A DNA stretch of 64,000 bases from Chitinophaga nivalis (GCF_025989125.1 NZ_JAPDNR010000001.1:6994087-7058086); one strand, 5' to 3'. Positions 1 to 7,555 are shown, counted from the stretch's first letter. Notes: generated from the sequence alone by a model not told the origin. Made by a program: numbers and translations.

Positions 1-155
1 GATTTAAAATAATCCCATGTCCATTTGTCATGAGCCTGCCAGTTTTTACTTAAGCCTCCTGCTGTAATCACAACAGGCTTACGGGGTTTGTAATAGTTCT
101 CTTTGAATTCTGCTGGTGTAATGTTATCAACTCGGTCTATGTGTTTTACTATCAT
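1..155 (-). CDS. Cupin-like (JmjC-type) domain protein, 5' part only
   Basis: Only the first 51 codons are present; the gene runs off the left edge. The visible N-terminus (start MIVKHIDRVD, then KPRKPVVITAGGLS and a Trp-rich KWTWDYF) resembles the opening of bacterial cupin-like/JmjC-type proteins, where an 'RxxPVVI' strand precedes the double-stranded beta-helix. No metal ligands lie in this part, so enzymatic activity cannot be judged. The ATG is preceded on the minus strand by a TACATTTG promoter-like box about 45 nt away, suggesting its own transcript rather than read-through from ftsY. The family call rests on a short stretch and is tentative. Confidence 0.5.
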   Translation of the reverse strand, partial: MIVKHIDRVDNITPAEFKENYYKPRKPVVITAGGLSKNWQAHDKWTWDYFK

Positions 156-198
156 AACTGACGAATTGTTAAAGAGGTACAAAAAGGGAACAACTATT

Positions 199-206
199 CA
201 AATGTA
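199..206 (-). promoter_or_regulatory. Promoter -7 box (TACATTTG) for the cupin-like gene
   Basis: On the minus strand the sequence TACATTTG fits the Bacteroidota -7 consensus TAnnTTTG exactly. It lies 43 nt upstream of the start codon at 155. I see no convincing -33 TTG at the expected distance. Confidence 0.4.
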
Positions 207-269
207 AAAATGTAAGGAATTACGGATCGTTTAAATTTAAGTGTAAAAGAACGGGAGTGGATGAAAGAG

Positions 270-295
270 ATCCGGGCCGCCTGTAGCGCCCGGAT
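270..295 (-). terminator. Terminator-like hairpin downstream of ftsY
   Basis: An 8-bp perfect inverted repeat (ATCCGGGC / GCCCGGAT) with a 10-nt loop lies about 75 nt beyond the ftsY stop codon. The minus strand continues CTCTTTC, so the U-tract is poor. It is probably the end of the ribosomal protein/ftsY unit or an RNA-stabilising 3' structure. Confidence 0.45.
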
Positions 296-369
296 GAATA
301 TTTTACTACAATCTATCGCTGGCAAGATGTATGCCGGTTGTCTGACAATCATTCATAACAACCAATAGA

Positions 370-1332
370 TCAATTATTTATACTGAAAAGAGAATCTACA
401 AAAGCTTCTTTGTTAAACACCTGCAGATCTTCCATTTTTTCGCCGATACCGATATACTTCACCGGGATTTTGAACTGATTGGCTATAGCCAATACCACGC
501 CACCTTTTGCAGTACCATCGAGTTTGGTAATGGCCAATGCTGTTACTTCCGTTGCTGCAGTGAACTGACGGGCCTGTTCTACGGCGTTTTGTCCGGTAGA
601 TCCATCCAGTACCAGCAGCACTTCATGCGGGGCATCCGGAATCACTTTTTTCATCACGCGCTTAATTTTACCCAGCTCGTCCATCAGGTGCAGCTTGTTG
701 TGTAAACGACCAGCTGTATCAATGATAATAACATCCACATCTCTGGCAGCACCGCTTTGTACGGTATCAAAAGCTACAGCACCCGGGTCAGATCCCATTT
801 GTTGTTTTACAATCGGTACACCGGCACGGTCACTCCAGATCGTCAGCTGATCTACAGCCGCAGCGCGGAAAGTATCCGCCGCACCCAGTAATACAGATTT
901 ACCGGCTTTTTTGAAATTATAGGCGAGTTTACCGATAGTCGTGGTTTTACCAACACCGTTTACCCCTACCACCATGATAACATAAGGTTTTTTGCCAGCG
1001 GGCACATCAAAGTCACGGAAACCGCTATCCGGGGCATCTACCAGCAATGCGGCGATTTCTTCCTGCAACATTCTGTTCAACTCACCGGTTCCCAGATACT
1101 TATCTTTCGCTACCCGTTGTTCAATGCGGTCAATGATTTTTACAGTTGTTTCCACGCCTACATCAGCAGATACCAAAGCATCTTCCAGGTTATCCAACAC
1201 TTCCGTATCTACAGTTGATTTACCGGCAATGGCGCGTCCTATTTTGCTGAGAAAGCTCTCTTTGGTTTTTTGTAAACCCTGATCCAGATTTTCCTTCTTT
1301 TCCCTGGAAAATAGTCTGTTGAAAAAGCTCAT
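370..1332 (-). CDS. ftsY: Signal recognition particle receptor FtsY
   Basis: SRP receptor GTPase that docks ribosome-SRP complexes at the inner membrane for co-translational insertion. The 320-residue protein has the N domain (about 20-100) and SRP-type G domain: P-loop GVNGVGKT at 123-130, DTAGRL at 205-210, TKLDG at 269-273, and the closing GIGEKMEDL at 296-304. The acidic membrane-binding A domain of E. coli FtsY is absent; only a short basic N-terminus precedes the N domain. It is the last gene of the order rpmB-rpmG-DUF4295-ftsY common in Bacteroidota, but a hairpin with a T-run lies between DUF4295 and ftsY, so it may also have its own promoter in the 327-nt gap. Confidence 0.97.
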   Translation of the reverse strand: MSFFNRLFSREKKENLDQGLQKTKESFLSKIGRAIAGKSTVDTEVLDNLEDALVSADVGVETTVKIIDRIEQRVAKDKYLGTGELNRMLQEEIAALLVDAPDSGFRDFDVPAGKKPYVIMVVGVNGVGKTTTIGKLAYNFKKAGKSVLLGAADTFRAAAVDQLTIWSDRAGVPIVKQQMGSDPGAVAFDTVQSGAARDVDVIIIDTAGRLHNKLHLMDELGKIKRVMKKVIPDAPHEVLLVLDGSTGQNAVEQARQFTAATEVTALAITKLDGTAKGGVVLAIANQFKIPVKYIGIGEKMEDLQVFNKEAFVDSLFSINN

Positions 1333-1659
1333 AGTTTAGTTTAATTAAGATGGTCATCCGGAGATGCCCCTCTATTTTTGATGCAGCCCCCTTTGGGCGC
1401 AGTATAGATTTCAAACAAGTTGCTAAAATACGTCTTTTGTGTTAACAATTACTGCGTGGTATGCTATCAAAATGCAGTGTTCCCTTCAGCGGGACATTTC
1501 AGGTGTATTGTTCAACAAGGTACTACCAATATTTGGTTTCTGGTGAGATATCCTCCGGGGGATGCCGTTGCGTCTCTTTACATCATTCATGAGCGTATAC
1601 CAACACAAAAAGCTGTCCGTTTAACGGGACAGCTCTTCAGTATTATTAGTAAAGCCGAA
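1333..1659. other. 327-nt gap between ftsY and the DUF4295 gene
   Basis: Apart from the terminator hairpin at 1606-1634 I see no gene. Plus-strand open frames here show no recognisable protein features. A promoter for ftsY probably lies in this stretch, but I found no exact TAnnTTTG box on the minus strand. Confidence 0.5.
1606..1634 (-). terminator. Rho-independent terminator after DUF4295
   Basis: On the minus strand AGCTGTCC and GGACAGCT form an 8-bp stem around an 8-nt loop, directly followed by five Ts. It sits 26 nt after the DUF4295 stop and probably ends most transcripts of the rpmB-rpmG-DUF4295 unit before ftsY. Confidence 0.75.
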
Positions 1660-1833
1660 TTACTTTTGGTTAATGTGCTCCAGCACTTTATCCTTATGCA
1701 CGATAGCCTCTTTAAAAGTATACGCACCAGTTTTTGGAGAACGTACTGCTTTTACTACTTTAGTCCACACTTTCGATTCCGCTGCTGCTTTAGCATCTTT
1801 TACCTTCGAGTTCTTTGAAGCTGCTTTTGCCAT
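1660..1833 (-). CDS. DUF4295 family small basic protein
   Basis: A 57-residue Lys/Ala-rich protein starting MAKAASKNSKVKDAK with the core RSPKTGAYTFKEAIV. This core and the position directly after rpmG match the DUF4295 family, a small basic protein restricted to Bacteroidota and found beside ribosomal protein genes. The function is not established; the basic composition and neighbours suggest a ribosome-associated role (inference). It starts at an ATG 74 nt downstream of the rpmG stop and ends just before the hairpin terminator. Confidence 0.85.
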   Translation of the reverse strand: MAKAASKNSKVKDAKAAAESKVWTKVVKAVRSPKTGAYTFKEAIVHKDKVLEHINQK

Positions 1834-1907
1834 GGTATTCTATTGTTTTTATGGTCTAATGGCTATATGGCTGGTATGCAAAACAGCCATTCACCATCAA
1901 CAATTTA

Positions 1908-2090
1908 CTATTTAATTTCTTTATGTACAGTAACTTTCCTTAAAATAGGATTGTACTTTTTCAACTCCAGACGTTCAGGAGTATTTTTCTTATTCTTGTT
2001 AGAGATGTAACGGGAAGTTCCGGGCAGACCAGTGGTCTTATGCTCTGTGCATTCCAGAATTACCTGTACTCTATTACCTTTTTTTGCCAT
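1908..2090 (-). CDS. rpmG: 50S ribosomal protein L33
   Basis: Small basic 60-residue component of the large ribosomal subunit. MAKKGNRVQVILECTEHKT and the following RYISNKNKKNTPERLELKKY are typical of L33. Only one Cys (C14) is visible, so the four-cysteine zinc ribbon of the zinc-containing form is absent and this is a zinc-independent (C-) type. It lies 31 nt downstream of rpmB and was probably made from the same mRNA. Confidence 0.97.
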   Translation of the reverse strand: MAKKGNRVQVILECTEHKTTGLPGTSRYISNKNKKNTPERLELKKYNPILRKVTVHKEIK

Positions 2091-2121
2091 TGCGTATTAC
2101 AAATTAAGTGAGTCCTTAGAA

Positions 2122-2358
2122 TTAAATTTCCTGACCTGCAGCACGTAATTCTTTCACTACTGCATACAAACCTCTCTTGTTGATGGTTCTTAAACCGTCA
2201 GCAGATACTTTTAAAGATATCCACTTGTCTTCTTCCGCCAGGAAAAAACGTTTTTTCTGCAGGTTAGGTAGAAACCGTCTCTTTGTCTTAATGTTGGAGA
2301 AGGAAACATGGTGACCTGTAATCGGCTTCTTTCCTGTCACCTGACATACTCTTGCCAT
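2122..2358 (-). CDS. rpmB: 50S ribosomal protein L28
   Basis: The 78-residue protein begins MARVCQVTGKKPITGHHVSF, followed by NIKTKRRFLPNLQ and the C-terminal SADGLRTINKRGL, all standard for L28 of the large ribosomal subunit. It is the first gene of the rpmB-rpmG-DUF4295 unit and has a good Bacteroidota-type promoter about 50-75 nt upstream. Confidence 0.97.
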   Translation of the reverse strand: MARVCQVTGKKPITGHHVSFSNIKTKRRFLPNLQKKRFFLAEEDKWISLKVSADGLRTINKRGLYAVVKELRAAGQEI

Positions 2359-2406
2359 GATCTAAAAATTTAGGAATGCAAAAGTCCAATTTTTTTGTGG
2401 ATTTTA

Positions 2407-2435
2407 CAAATATAATTAACCGAAGTTATTCACAA
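2407..2435 (-). promoter_or_regulatory. Promoter of the rpmB operon
   Basis: Minus strand: -33 TTG at 2435-2433, an 18-nt spacer, and a perfect -7 box TATATTTG at 2414-2407 (consensus TAnnTTTG). Transcription would start near 2400, giving a leader of about 40 nt to rpmB. Confidence 0.7.
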
Positions 2436-2548
2436 TTTTGCCTAAAAGCACTTTTCCAGGCACCCACTTAAAATATAAACACAATGCAAATAATTGATAA
2501 TCAATTAAATACAAGACAAATTTCCATCTGTCTTTTTTAATATATTTT

Positions 2549-3136
2549 TTATAATAATACTACCAGACTGCGTAATACAGCCCCCAATCTCACCGCTTCC
2601 AATATCCGCTGCTGTTCTGTTCCATGTTTCTGTAATGCTTCTTCATGAGAAGTTACACACATTTCACAGCCATTCAGCGCAGATACCACCAAACTCAACA
2701 ATTCAAAAAACTCCTTTCCTAAAACCGGGTTAGCCATAATGCTCATCCGGATGCCCGCAGGAGTAGCGGTATAAAATTCCTTATTCACAAAATGCCGGAA
2801 ACGATAAAACACGTTATTGGCATTCATCAGTGAAGTACAACTAATGACCTCAGCCAGTTCCTTTTCATTCGCGCCTTCCTGTACAGCCAGTTTGGTAAAC
2901 GATGCTTCCAACGCGGCATGCTTCTCATTTACGGCCACTGCCAGACCTATCATGTAAGCCTCTTTTTTAGACAGGGTAGCTGCTCCAATCGAATTGGTCA
3001 CATTTATCTTCAGATCTTTCAGGTAACGTGCATCGGTGCTTACCAACGACTGCAGTTTTTCTGATACCGGCCATTCATTCAATCCCACTACTTCCAGCAA
3101 TTGTACCGCTGTATCCTGATTTGTAGATGCAAACAT
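2549..3136 (-). CDS. AhpD-like alkylhydroperoxidase (carboxymuconolactone decarboxylase family)
   Basis: All-alpha thiol peroxidase/adaptor of the AhpD/CMD family, 195 residues. The active-site signature NGCEMCVTSHE places a CxxC pair at C157/C160 and a His at 164, matching the CxxCxxxH core of AhpD, which reduces partner peroxiredoxins. It follows an AhpC-type peroxiredoxin by 86 nt on the same strand, as in the Mycobacterium ahpC-ahpD pair. A strong hairpin sits between the two genes and may lower expression of this one. The substrate and the source of reducing power are not visible here. Confidence 0.88.
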   Translation of the reverse strand: MFASTNQDTAVQLLEVVGLNEWPVSEKLQSLVSTDARYLKDLKINVTNSIGAATLSKKEAYMIGLAVAVNEKHAALEASFTKLAVQEGANEKELAEVISCTSLMNANNVFYRFRHFVNKEFYTATPAGIRMSIMANPVLGKEFFELLSLVVSALNGCEMCVTSHEEALQKHGTEQQRILEAVRLGAVLRSLVVLL

Positions 3137-3160
3137 AACAGATAAAATTTTAATTACTAA

Positions 3161-3200
3161 ATAGCCGGGATAATACCCTTACCAGGCACGTCCCGGCTAT
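3161..3200 (-). terminator. Intercistronic hairpin between ahpC-like and ahpD-like genes
   Basis: A perfect 10-bp inverted repeat, ATAGCCGGGA / TCCCGGCTAT, with a 20-nt loop, lies wholly in the 86-nt gap between the genes. On the minus strand it is followed by TTTAGTAATTAAAATTTT. It may be a leaky terminator favouring the upstream peroxiredoxin, or a 3'-end stabiliser after processing. Confidence 0.6.
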
Positions 3201-3222
3201 CAGCAGATAAACTTAAATAAAC

Positions 3223-3777
3223 TTATACCGCCAGGGTAGCTTCGCCTTTATTCCAGTTGCAAGGGCACAGCTCATCTGTTTGCAGTGCATCCAGTACACG
3301 CAGTACTTCTTTCACGTTACGGCCTACAGACAGGTCGTACAGGGAAACCCAACGTACAATACCTTCCGGATCTACGATGTAGGTAGCACGGTAAGCAACT
3401 TTTTCATTTACTTCCAGGATACCCAGTTCAGTAGCCAGGGATTTAGATGTATCAGCCAGCATCGGGAACTGCAGACCACGCAGATCTTCATGATCTCTTC
3501 TCCATGCAGCGTGTACAAACTCACTGTCAGTAGAAGCACCAATCAGGATTGCATCACGGTCAGTGAAATCCTGTGCATGTTTGTTAAATTCAGCAATTTC
3601 GGTAGGACAAACAAAAGTGAAATCCTTAGGCCACCAAAACATCACCATCCATTTTCCGGAACTTTTCAGCTCTTCAGAAGACAGCTCGTAAAATTCTTTG
3701 CCTTTTTCTATTGAAACAACCGCTGTTTTTTTGAATTCGGGAAACGCTGACCCTACGGATAAAATAACATTCTTCAT
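3223..3777 (-). CDS. ahpC: AhpC-type peroxiredoxin
   Basis: Thiol peroxidase that reduces hydrogen peroxide and organic hydroperoxides in the cytoplasm; 184 residues. The peroxidatic cysteine is C57 in FTFVCPTE. The C-terminus carries CPC (C171/C173), a CxC arrangement known from Mycobacterium tuberculosis AhpC, whose reductant is AhpD. That agrees with the AhpD-like gene just downstream and the absence of an ahpF gene nearby. The promoter-like boxes upstream lie close to a 60-nt leader. I see no oxyR gene in the window. Confidence 0.93.
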   Translation of the reverse strand: MKNVILSVGSAFPEFKKTAVVSIEKGKEFYELSSEELKSSGKWMVMFWWPKDFTFVCPTEIAEFNKHAQDFTDRDAILIGASTDSEFVHAAWRRDHEDLRGLQFPMLADTSKSLATELGILEVNEKVAYRATYIVDPEGIVRWVSLYDLSVGRNVKEVLRVLDALQTDELCPCNWNKGEATLAV

Positions 3778-3834
3778 AAAATAACTATTTCTATTTTTTG
3801 ATTTACAGACTAGACTATTAATTTTTTACCGCCG

Positions 3835-3866
3835 CAAAGATGCCACTACATTTAGTAGGAATCAAA
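3835..3866 (-). promoter_or_regulatory. Promoter of the peroxiredoxin operon
   Basis: Minus strand: -33 TTTG at 3866-3863, a 20-nt spacer and a -7 box CATCTTTG at 3842-3835 (one mismatch from TAnnTTTG) followed by CGG. The expected start is about 50 nt before the ATG. Confidence 0.55.
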
Positions 3867-4049
3867 TAGATTTTAGAAATGTGACATTGAGATTCTCTAT
3901 ATATGTGCTTTTTTCCCGACCAGTTGCTGAATCTGCCCGACACCTGCCTATATAACCAAAAAAAATATCCCGGAATTAACATCTTTATGGGATTTATGCA
4001 TCATTTTGGCACGTTATTTAGTTATATTAGAAGTGTAATTTTAAATAGC

Positions 4050-4175
4050 ATGGAAATGAAAAAGAAATACGTATTACTGGTGGTTATAACGATTGGACTT
4101 GCTTTGATTCCGTTTATCAAAAACAGCATCATCAAACACGATGAATTTGACGCTACTAAAGATCTGTTCATTTAG
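4050..4175 (+). CDS. Small single-span membrane protein, unknown
   Basis: A 41-residue ORF starting MEMKKKYVLLVV: a short basic head, one hydrophobic segment of about 17 residues, then a polar tail (NSIIKHDEFDATKDLFI). The open frame extends upstream to 3903, but the extension is not protein-like and the Lys-rich start at 4050 (or the ATG at 4056) fits a membrane protein. A hairpin with a T-run follows 27 nt after the stop, supporting a separate transcription unit. I do not recognise the family and assign no function. Confidence 0.5.
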   Translation: MEMKKKYVLLVVITIGLALIPFIKNSIIKHDEFDATKDLFI

Positions 4176-4201
4176 TGTTTAGCGGGTCTGACATACCCTT
4201 T

Positions 4202-4232
4202 AGCAGCTCCCTACACAGGGACCGGCTTTTTA
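4202..4232 (+). terminator. Terminator of the small membrane protein gene
   Basis: TCCCT-ACAC-AGGGA with flanking AGC/GCT pairs forms an imperfect hairpin followed by TTTTTATT on the plus strand. Confidence 0.6.
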
Positions 4233-4266
4233 TTGCTGTTCAATTATATATAAGCACACCTAAAAC

Positions 4267-4330
4267 ATTACGGATGTGATAACAACCGGCGCGAATACTT
4301 TCCGCTTATGATTGTCATCACATCCGTAAT
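4267..4330. terminator. Long bidirectional terminator between convergent genes
   Basis: A 19-bp inverted repeat with one mismatch has its left arm at 4267-4285 (starts ATTACGGATGTGAT) and right arm at 4312-4330, with a 26-nt loop. It is followed by TATTTTTATA on the plus strand and GTTTTAGG on the minus strand. It lies 26 nt beyond the bshB1 stop and can end transcription from both sides. Confidence 0.75.
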
Positions 4331-4356
4331 TATTTTTATATATCTGGTACTACGCC

Positions 4357-5088
4357 TCAGGTTACCTCATTAATCAGGTCGGCAAAATTCCGGATCCCCA
4401 CCATCTTGGCAGAAGTATAACCTTCCGCATACGCCACTCCTACCATCTTACCCAGCATTTTAGCCCGGTATATCACGCTATCAAAGAAACCACTGCCCGA
4501 AATATAGGTTTGCGGCTCATGATCTTTGGCAGCCAGAAACTGGGAACTGAAACTCCGGATAGCATCCAGCTTCTTTTCCATTACCGGTGTAATATCTACT
4601 ACAAAATCAGGTTCGTGGTAGCGGTCCTGCAGGAAATGAAATACCTGCTTCGGCCGCCAGGCAGCCTGCTCCTGCCCATCGGCTCCTTTGGTAATCACTT
4701 TCCGCAATCCGGCCAGAAAACAGCTGTCGGCAATCAGTTTACCGGCGCGGCCGTGATCCGGATGGCGGTCATCCATCGCATTGGCCAGTACAATGTCTGG
4801 CTGGAACTTACGGATAGCGGCAATAATCGCCAGCTGCTCCATCGTATCATTCCTGAAAAAGCCGTCTGCCAGCCCCAGGTTTTCTCTTACTTCCAGTCCC
4901 ATGATCTTTGCGGCGTCCTGTGCTTCCTGTTCCCGAAGCTCAGGTGTACCCCGCGTGCCCAGTTCTCCCCGGGTGAGATCCACAACGCCTACTTTCATGC
5001 CTTGCTGCGCATGCACCATCAATGTGCCTGCACACCCCAGCTCTACGTCATCAGGGTGCACAGCAATAGCCAGTATATCCAGTTTCAT
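4357..5088 (-). CDS. bshB1: Bacillithiol biosynthesis deacetylase BshB1
   Basis: Zinc-dependent de-N-acetylase of the LmbE/PIG-L fold that removes acetate from GlcNAc-malate in bacillithiol synthesis; 243 residues, usual for BshB1. Metal-site motifs are AVHPDDVELG (H11, D13, D14) and the RHPDHG segment with H112. Further markers are DLTRGELGTRGTPELR and the C-terminal AYAEGYTSAK, typical of BshB1 rather than general LmbE proteins. A bacillithiol transferase (bstA-like, 21226-21753) elsewhere in the window fits a bacillithiol-using organism. It has its own promoter-like boxes upstream and a bidirectional terminator downstream. Confidence 0.94.
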   Translation of the reverse strand: MKLDILAIAVHPDDVELGCAGTLMVHAQQGMKVGVVDLTRGELGTRGTPELREQEAQDAAKIMGLEVRENLGLADGFFRNDTMEQLAIIAAIRKFQPDIVLANAMDDRHPDHGRAGKLIADSCFLAGLRKVITKGADGQEQAAWRPKQVFHFLQDRYHEPDFVVDITPVMEKKLDAIRSFSSQFLAAKDHEPQTYISGSGFFDSVIYRAKMLGKMVGVAYAEGYTSAKMVGIRNFADLINEVT

Positions 5089-5107
5089 ATGCTTGTAAAT
5101 TGAGGTG

Positions 5108-5138
5108 CAAAGATGAGAAATTATTTCATTCTCCTCAA
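5108..5138 (-). promoter_or_regulatory. Promoter of bshB1
   Basis: Minus strand: TTG at 5138-5136, a 20-nt spacer, then CATCTTTG at 5115-5108 (one mismatch to TAnnTTTG). The -33 element overlaps the end of the preceding gene. Confidence 0.5.
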
Positions 5139-5635
5139 TCTTCGGTACTCCGGATCAGGATGCCTACCTTATTGGCAGGAACGAGGTATTGCTCCCGTGA
5201 TTTTTTGTCAGTTATAATTTGCAGGGACCGGAATGTCTTTTTATCCAGGGTCATCATCCGGGCTTCATCCGTTGGGGTGACAGGTTTGTCATTCACAATG
5301 AAATAGCAGCTGCTGTCATTCATGTAACATTTCATCAGGCTATCGTAGGCCGGGGCCACCTCCCGTAATAAAGCCTGTACCCGTTTGCGGGCGAAAGGCT
5401 TGGTTTCCATATATACCACCCCATTGGCTGCCTGGCTGCCATATTTCAGGATAGCCCGCCTCCCTTTGGCAATGGTAATCACGCCTATCTGATCGGCCGA
5501 TAACTGGCTGACAGCCGCTGGTGTTACCAGCACACTATCCAGCACATATACCGGATCATCGTTTTCTTCTTCCTGCGCGAAAACGCTCAGCGATGTAAAT
5601 AAGAGGCAAATAAATAAGATCCGTGCTTTCATCAT
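5135..5635 (-). CDS. Secreted protein with a lone TonB-receptor plug-like domain
   Basis: A 166-residue protein whose start MMKARILFICLLF opens a clear signal peptide ending near SVFAQ; the frame is open upstream to 5725, but that extension lacks secretion features and overlaps the neighbouring gene. The mature part contains VYVLDSVLV, then ADQIGVITIAKGRRAILKYG and YGSQAANGVVYMET, which parallel the 'YVIDG...I..I.VLK...YG..aAnGVI.ITTK' pattern of receptor plug domains. No beta-barrel follows. Two cysteines (in MKCYMNDSSCYF) could form a disulfide. The partner is unknown; the DUF4294 gene precedes it by 43 nt on the same strand. Confidence 0.6.
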   Translation of the reverse strand: MMKARILFICLLFTSLSVFAQEEENDDPVYVLDSVLVTPAAVSQLSADQIGVITIAKGRRAILKYGSQAANGVVYMETKPFARKRVQALLREVAPAYDSLMKCYMNDSSCYFIVNDKPVTPTDEARMMTLDKKTFRSLQIITDKKSREQYLVPANKVGILIRSTED

Positions 5636-5678
5636 ATTTCCTTTTTCAAGACAGGCCAATATTACGAAGATAGCAGCA

Positions 5679-6299
5679 TTAATTATAGGCACGGAATTGT
5701 TGGTATAGCTCGAGTTCCTGCACAATCACTTCAATATCCTGGTCTTCCTGTTTGTCGTAACCGCTTTTCAGGTTCCCCCCGAAGAAAAAGGCTACTGTTT
5801 GCCAGATTCGGGCATTAAACCCACCTTTCAGCTCCTTGATAATTTCATAGCAGCTTTGCCCGGTTTCCCGGTCAATGAGTTTCATCAATACTTTCCCCTG
5901 GTATATGGAGAGGTTCTGTAGCTTATCTCCAAATTGTGCTTTCAGTTCTTTTTCCTTGGAGGCCAGGAATTCTTTCCGCTCTCTTTTTCCGGACATGGCA
6001 GCCAGGCGGCCGTTCACATCTTTCAACACCCGCGCGGCCGACTTGGCATAGGGATAGGTAACGTAAACGGCATTACGCAAACGGCTCCAGCGTTCCCGCT
6101 CCTTACGGAGCGCTCTGGGCATCTTTTCCACTACATCCACAATGGCAAGGGTGATCACCGGAATGGTATCATTGCCCACTACAATGGCATGTAACGGAAT
6201 CACATCCGCACCATGTGCCTCCTGCGCCTTTGCTTGCCGGTGGCACAGTGAAGCGCCCAGCATGAAAAAGATAAACGCAATGTACTTCAGGCGATGCAT
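5679..6299 (-). CDS. DUF4294 domain protein, exported
   Basis: A 206-residue protein with an N-terminal hydrophobic signal (YIAFIFFMLGASLCH) and a lipoprotein-like or type I cleavage site before QAKAQ. The body, with VEKMPRALRKERERWSRLRNAV, YPYAKSAARVLKDVN and RETGQSCYEIIKELKGG, fits DUF4294, a periplasmic/envelope family of Bacteroidota with no assigned function. The middle is highly charged and probably helical. It lies directly upstream of the plug-like protein, so the pair may be co-expressed. Confidence 0.75.
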   Translation of the reverse strand: MHRLKYIAFIFFMLGASLCHRQAKAQEAHGADVIPLHAIVVGNDTIPVITLAIVDVVEKMPRALRKERERWSRLRNAVYVTYPYAKSAARVLKDVNGRLAAMSGKRERKEFLASKEKELKAQFGDKLQNLSIYQGKVLMKLIDRETGQSCYEIIKELKGGFNARIWQTVAFFFGGNLKSGYDKQEDQDIEVIVQELELYQQFRAYN

Positions 6300-6379
6300 A
6301 TGTTTTTTAACGTTATTTAGCCATTCAATATTACCACAAGTTAAAAAAGATTTTGAGACGTGGCGTTAACAAAATCGTT

Positions 6380-7390
6380 CTATTGTACTGGTATCATCTT
6401 CAGCTTTTCCTGTGCAAAAGCATTCACTGTCCTTTCTACCGCAGGGATGTCTTTGGAGATGAGTGAGCTCCCCAGTACATGCCCTCCGGCGCCTGGTATC
6501 GGCACGGCTATTTTCAGACTGTCGGGTGTACCCAACTGCTGTGTCATTTGCAAAATAGCAGATACCCGTACCGTAGGATCCTGATGCTGCGCATCTTTAT
6601 AATAATACATGTTCAATACCGGCTGATGTATCTTGTTGAAAGTGGCGGCATGCATACCTGCCTCCAGCAGGTTTTGCAGCTGCACGACGGCCTCCAGACG
6701 ATAATCACTATTCCAGTACTGTGCCCGCACCGGATCTTCTTCTCTTGTTTGCCGGAAATCCCCTTTACTGACCAGCCGGGCCAGTTGCAGCCCCCAATGG
6801 TCATTGACCAGGAAGGCCAGTTTATCATTGATGGCGATATTGGGCGACATATTGATCAGGGCATACACATCGTTGGGATAGGCAGCAGCCAGCATCAATC
6901 CCAGGGTACCACCCGTAGACGTTGTCATCAGAATAACTTTATCTCCCAATGCTTTGCCAACACTCAACGCAGCTTCTGCATCTTTCCACAAACCGGCGGC
7001 CGTCATGTGCAACAAGGGATCGGAAGTATCAATGCCATGCCCGTCGAGGCGCGACAAATAAAGGTTACAACCAAAACGGCGGGCAAAATCAAGATGTACC
7101 GGATCTCCTTCCTTCTGGCTGGCAGAAAATCCATGCAGGTATACCACTGCATAGGGGGTTTTCCGATGCGTAGTATCATGCCAGATGATACGGGCTTCAT
7201 TGTCGGGTTTCAGCCGGTGCGCAGCTTCCCGCTGCTGCACATACTGCATCAATGCGCCTGCCTCCTGCGGTACCGGCGGCAAGTTATGATCAAAAACAGG
7301 AGATGCCGGCGCAGGGCCTGAAAAATATATCACTGCCAACACCGCAATAATGAGCAGGGATATACGCAACCACCGTTGTTTCATAAGCAT
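6380..7390 (-). CDS. Membrane-anchored alpha/beta hydrolase
   Basis: A 336-residue serine hydrolase with one N-terminal membrane segment (about 9-24) and an otherwise periplasmic or surface-facing body. The oxyanion strand is VVYLHGFSAS (about 83-91); the nucleophile is probably S158 in TTSTGG, a variant of the usual GxSxG elbow; the catalytic His is likely in GAGGHVLGS near the C-terminus. The family resembles carboxylesterase/lysophospholipase-type enzymes, but the substrate cannot be read from sequence. It stands alone between two intergenic gaps. Confidence 0.8.
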   Translation of the reverse strand: MLMKQRWLRISLLIIAVLAVIYFSGPAPASPVFDHNLPPVPQEAGALMQYVQQREAAHRLKPDNEARIIWHDTTHRKTPYAVVYLHGFSASQKEGDPVHLDFARRFGCNLYLSRLDGHGIDTSDPLLHMTAAGLWKDAEAALSVGKALGDKVILMTTSTGGTLGLMLAAAYPNDVYALINMSPNIAINDKLAFLVNDHWGLQLARLVSKGDFRQTREEDPVRAQYWNSDYRLEAVVQLQNLLEAGMHAATFNKIHQPVLNMYYYKDAQHQDPTVRVSAILQMTQQLGTPDSLKIAVPIPGAGGHVLGSSLISKDIPAVERTVNAFAQEKLKMIPVQ

Positions 7391-7471
7391 ATTAATAATT
7401 AGGATAAATCTACAGAAGATTTTTCAAACCGGGCCATTAAGAAAGGATTACGTATCAACATCCGTAAATGC

Positions 7472-7522
7472 ACCGGGGAGAAGACAACAGCGGATCTGCT
7501 CCGCGTATGTCTTCTCCCCGGT
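7472..7522. terminator. Strong hairpin downstream of ccsA
   Basis: A 15-bp perfect inverted repeat (left arm 7472-7486, starts ACCGGGGAGAAG; right arm 7508-7522) encloses a small inner stem CGGAT/CTCCG. On the plus strand ATTTTATAA follows; on the minus strand, the direction of ccsA, GCATTTACGG follows. It lies 34 nt past the ccsA stop and is probably its terminator or 3'-end stabiliser. Confidence 0.6.
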
Positions 7523-7555
7523 ATTTTATAAACAGGTACTGTTATAAGTGATGGT

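Noticed and set aside
1420..1818. Plus-strand frames over the ftsY-rpmG gap
   Set aside because: They run through the DUF4295 gene, which is on the minus strand and recognisable; the plus translations are not protein-like.
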